5,019 nt of DNA from Deltaproteobacteria bacterium. GTDB lineage: Bacteria; Desulfobacterota; Dissulfuribacteria; Dissulfuribacterales; UBA3076. Positions 4,340-5,019 of the stretch are shown here, piece by piece (position 1 is the stretch's first letter; every line of letters starts with the position of its first letter). Under the pieces are notes generated by a model, which ran no database searches, was not told where the DNA came from, and saw nothing but the letters and a program-made list of their open reading frames with translations. The DNA lies in NCBI GenBank assembly GCA_027004315.1, contig JALTHV010000064.1, positions 1 to 5,019 on the forward strand, given 5' to 3'. A program made the position numbers and the translations under genes.

Positions 4340-5019
4340 CCATGGAAGCGATGCCGAGACTTGTCCTCTGCCGCGGGACGGATTGCCCGGGTCACTCAAT
4401 ATGGGTCTCTCCCCTCTGGAGAGACCGTGACTTCCTGAGGCTGCTGGCAAGTGACCCTGATGAGCTTGCTCAGAGGCCGGGCTGTGAGGTCCTGTCTACT
4501 GTACCGAGCACGACAGTACTCAGGATATCTCTCTCTGGCCGCGTCCTATACTTTAAGTACTTCAGGGCAGAGAAGGGATGGGGAAAGATAAAGACTATAT
4601 GGCGGGGGTCCCGTGCCTACCGGGCCTGGCAGGGTGCGAGGCTCCTCCTGGAACACGGACTGAATACACCAGAGGTCGTGGCTGTAGCAGAGGGTAAGGG
4701 CCTTGGCCGTGGGCAGGTCTCTCTTCTGGTGACGCTTGAGGTCTTCGGCATTCCACTTAGGAGATATCTCCGGGAACGGCATCTCGCGCCGGGCAGACAG
4801 GCCAGGCTTGCCTCAGACCTTGGGAGAGAGATTGCCCGTCTCCATGGATGCTGTATCACCCATGGGGATCTCCACCCTGGAAATGTCCTTGTAGAGGATA
4901 GGGGGGAACAGGGATTTTCTTTTGCCTACCTGGACACCGAGCGGGTAAGCAGGCCTGGAAAGAAATTAAATAGATATATCATTAAGGACCTCTCACTCCT
5001 GAACCATCCCAATCTGGGC
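4336..5019 (+). CDS. WaaP/Kdo-kinase family lipopolysaccharide kinase (3' end outside window)
   Basis: The frame is open from an ATG overlapping the upstream TGA to the right edge, giving the first 228 residues. It has the kinase-like features of the lipopolysaccharide kinase family (Kdo kinase/WaaP, PF06293): a YFKYF segment with the presumed ATP-binding Lys K74, a WRGSRAYRAWQGARLL helix (89-104), NTPEVVAVAE (110-119), and the catalytic loop ITHGDLHPGN (174-183, D178 as base, N183 as metal ligand). The metal-binding LDTER (D200) replaces DFG, and KDLSLLN (217-223) follows, a stretch characteristic of this family. It would phosphorylate a sugar (heptose or Kdo) in the lipopolysaccharide core, next to the two glycosyltransferases that extend it. 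ATG 4336, 4342 and 4351 are all possible starts; 4336 is chosen for the ATGA overlap, as at the preceding junction. None has a strong ribosome binding site, which suits coupled translation. Confidence 0.85.
   Translation, partial: MTMEAMPRLVLCRGTDCPGHSIWVSPLWRDRDFLRLLASDPDELAQRPGCEVLSTVPSTTVLRISLSGRVLYFKYFRAEKGWGKIKTIWRGSRAYRAWQGARLLLEHGLNTPEVVAVAEGKGLGRGQVSLLVTLEVFGIPLRRYLRERHLAPGRQARLASDLGREIARLHGCCITHGDLHPGNVLVEDRGEQGFSFAYLDTERVSRPGKKLNRYIIKDLSLLNHPNLG

Overview
The window looks bacterial, most likely a Gram-negative of the Desulfobacterota (former Deltaproteobacteria) type. The right half encodes lipopolysaccharide-type enzymes, and the left half carries GxxExxY-associated palindromes and a small secreted/membrane coiled-coil protein of a kind I associate with that group. 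The taxon is an inference from gene content and style (AGG-rich arginine codons in the sugar genes), not from a marker gene.

Left region (1-946) is accessory DNA. An open frame entering from the left edge (2-310) ends in a tail that resembles large adenine-specific DNA methylases of the DUF1156 type. An 86-nt palindromic repeat (17-102) lies inside that frame without breaking it. A second copy of the palindrome (316-402) stands just before a GxxExxY gene (421-831), and a lone right arm of the same repeat (804-829) encodes the last eight residues and the first base of the stop of that gene. A stretch that reads like another protein C-terminus follows (833-946). Together this looks like a GxxExxY element and its palindromes sitting in a decayed restriction/defence-type locus.

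Middle region (947-2225) holds one small gene (1157-1579): signal peptide, three exact heptads encoded by a 21-bp tandem repeat, then a transmembrane segment. GGCTCTGCC-core hairpins flank it on both sides. Beyond it lie some 640 bases without a convincing gene but full of small repeats. These end in a strong composite element at 2048-2240: an 18-bp direct repeat at each end and a 34-bp, 32/34-matched inverted repeat in the middle. The right copy of the direct repeat runs into the start of the next gene.

Right region (2226-5019) is a tightly coupled operon on the + strand: a GT4-family glycosyltransferase, a CgeB-like glycosyltransferase (PF13524 type) and a WaaP/Kdo-kinase-family protein that runs off the right edge. 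Both junctions are 4-base ATGA stop/start overlaps. The likely job of the set is assembling and phosphorylating the core of a lipopolysaccharide or a related cell-surface glycan.

The most interesting theme is that dispersed repeats supply protein sequence at three separate places: inside the methylase-like tail, at the C-terminus of GxxExxY, and at the N-terminus of the GT4 enzyme.
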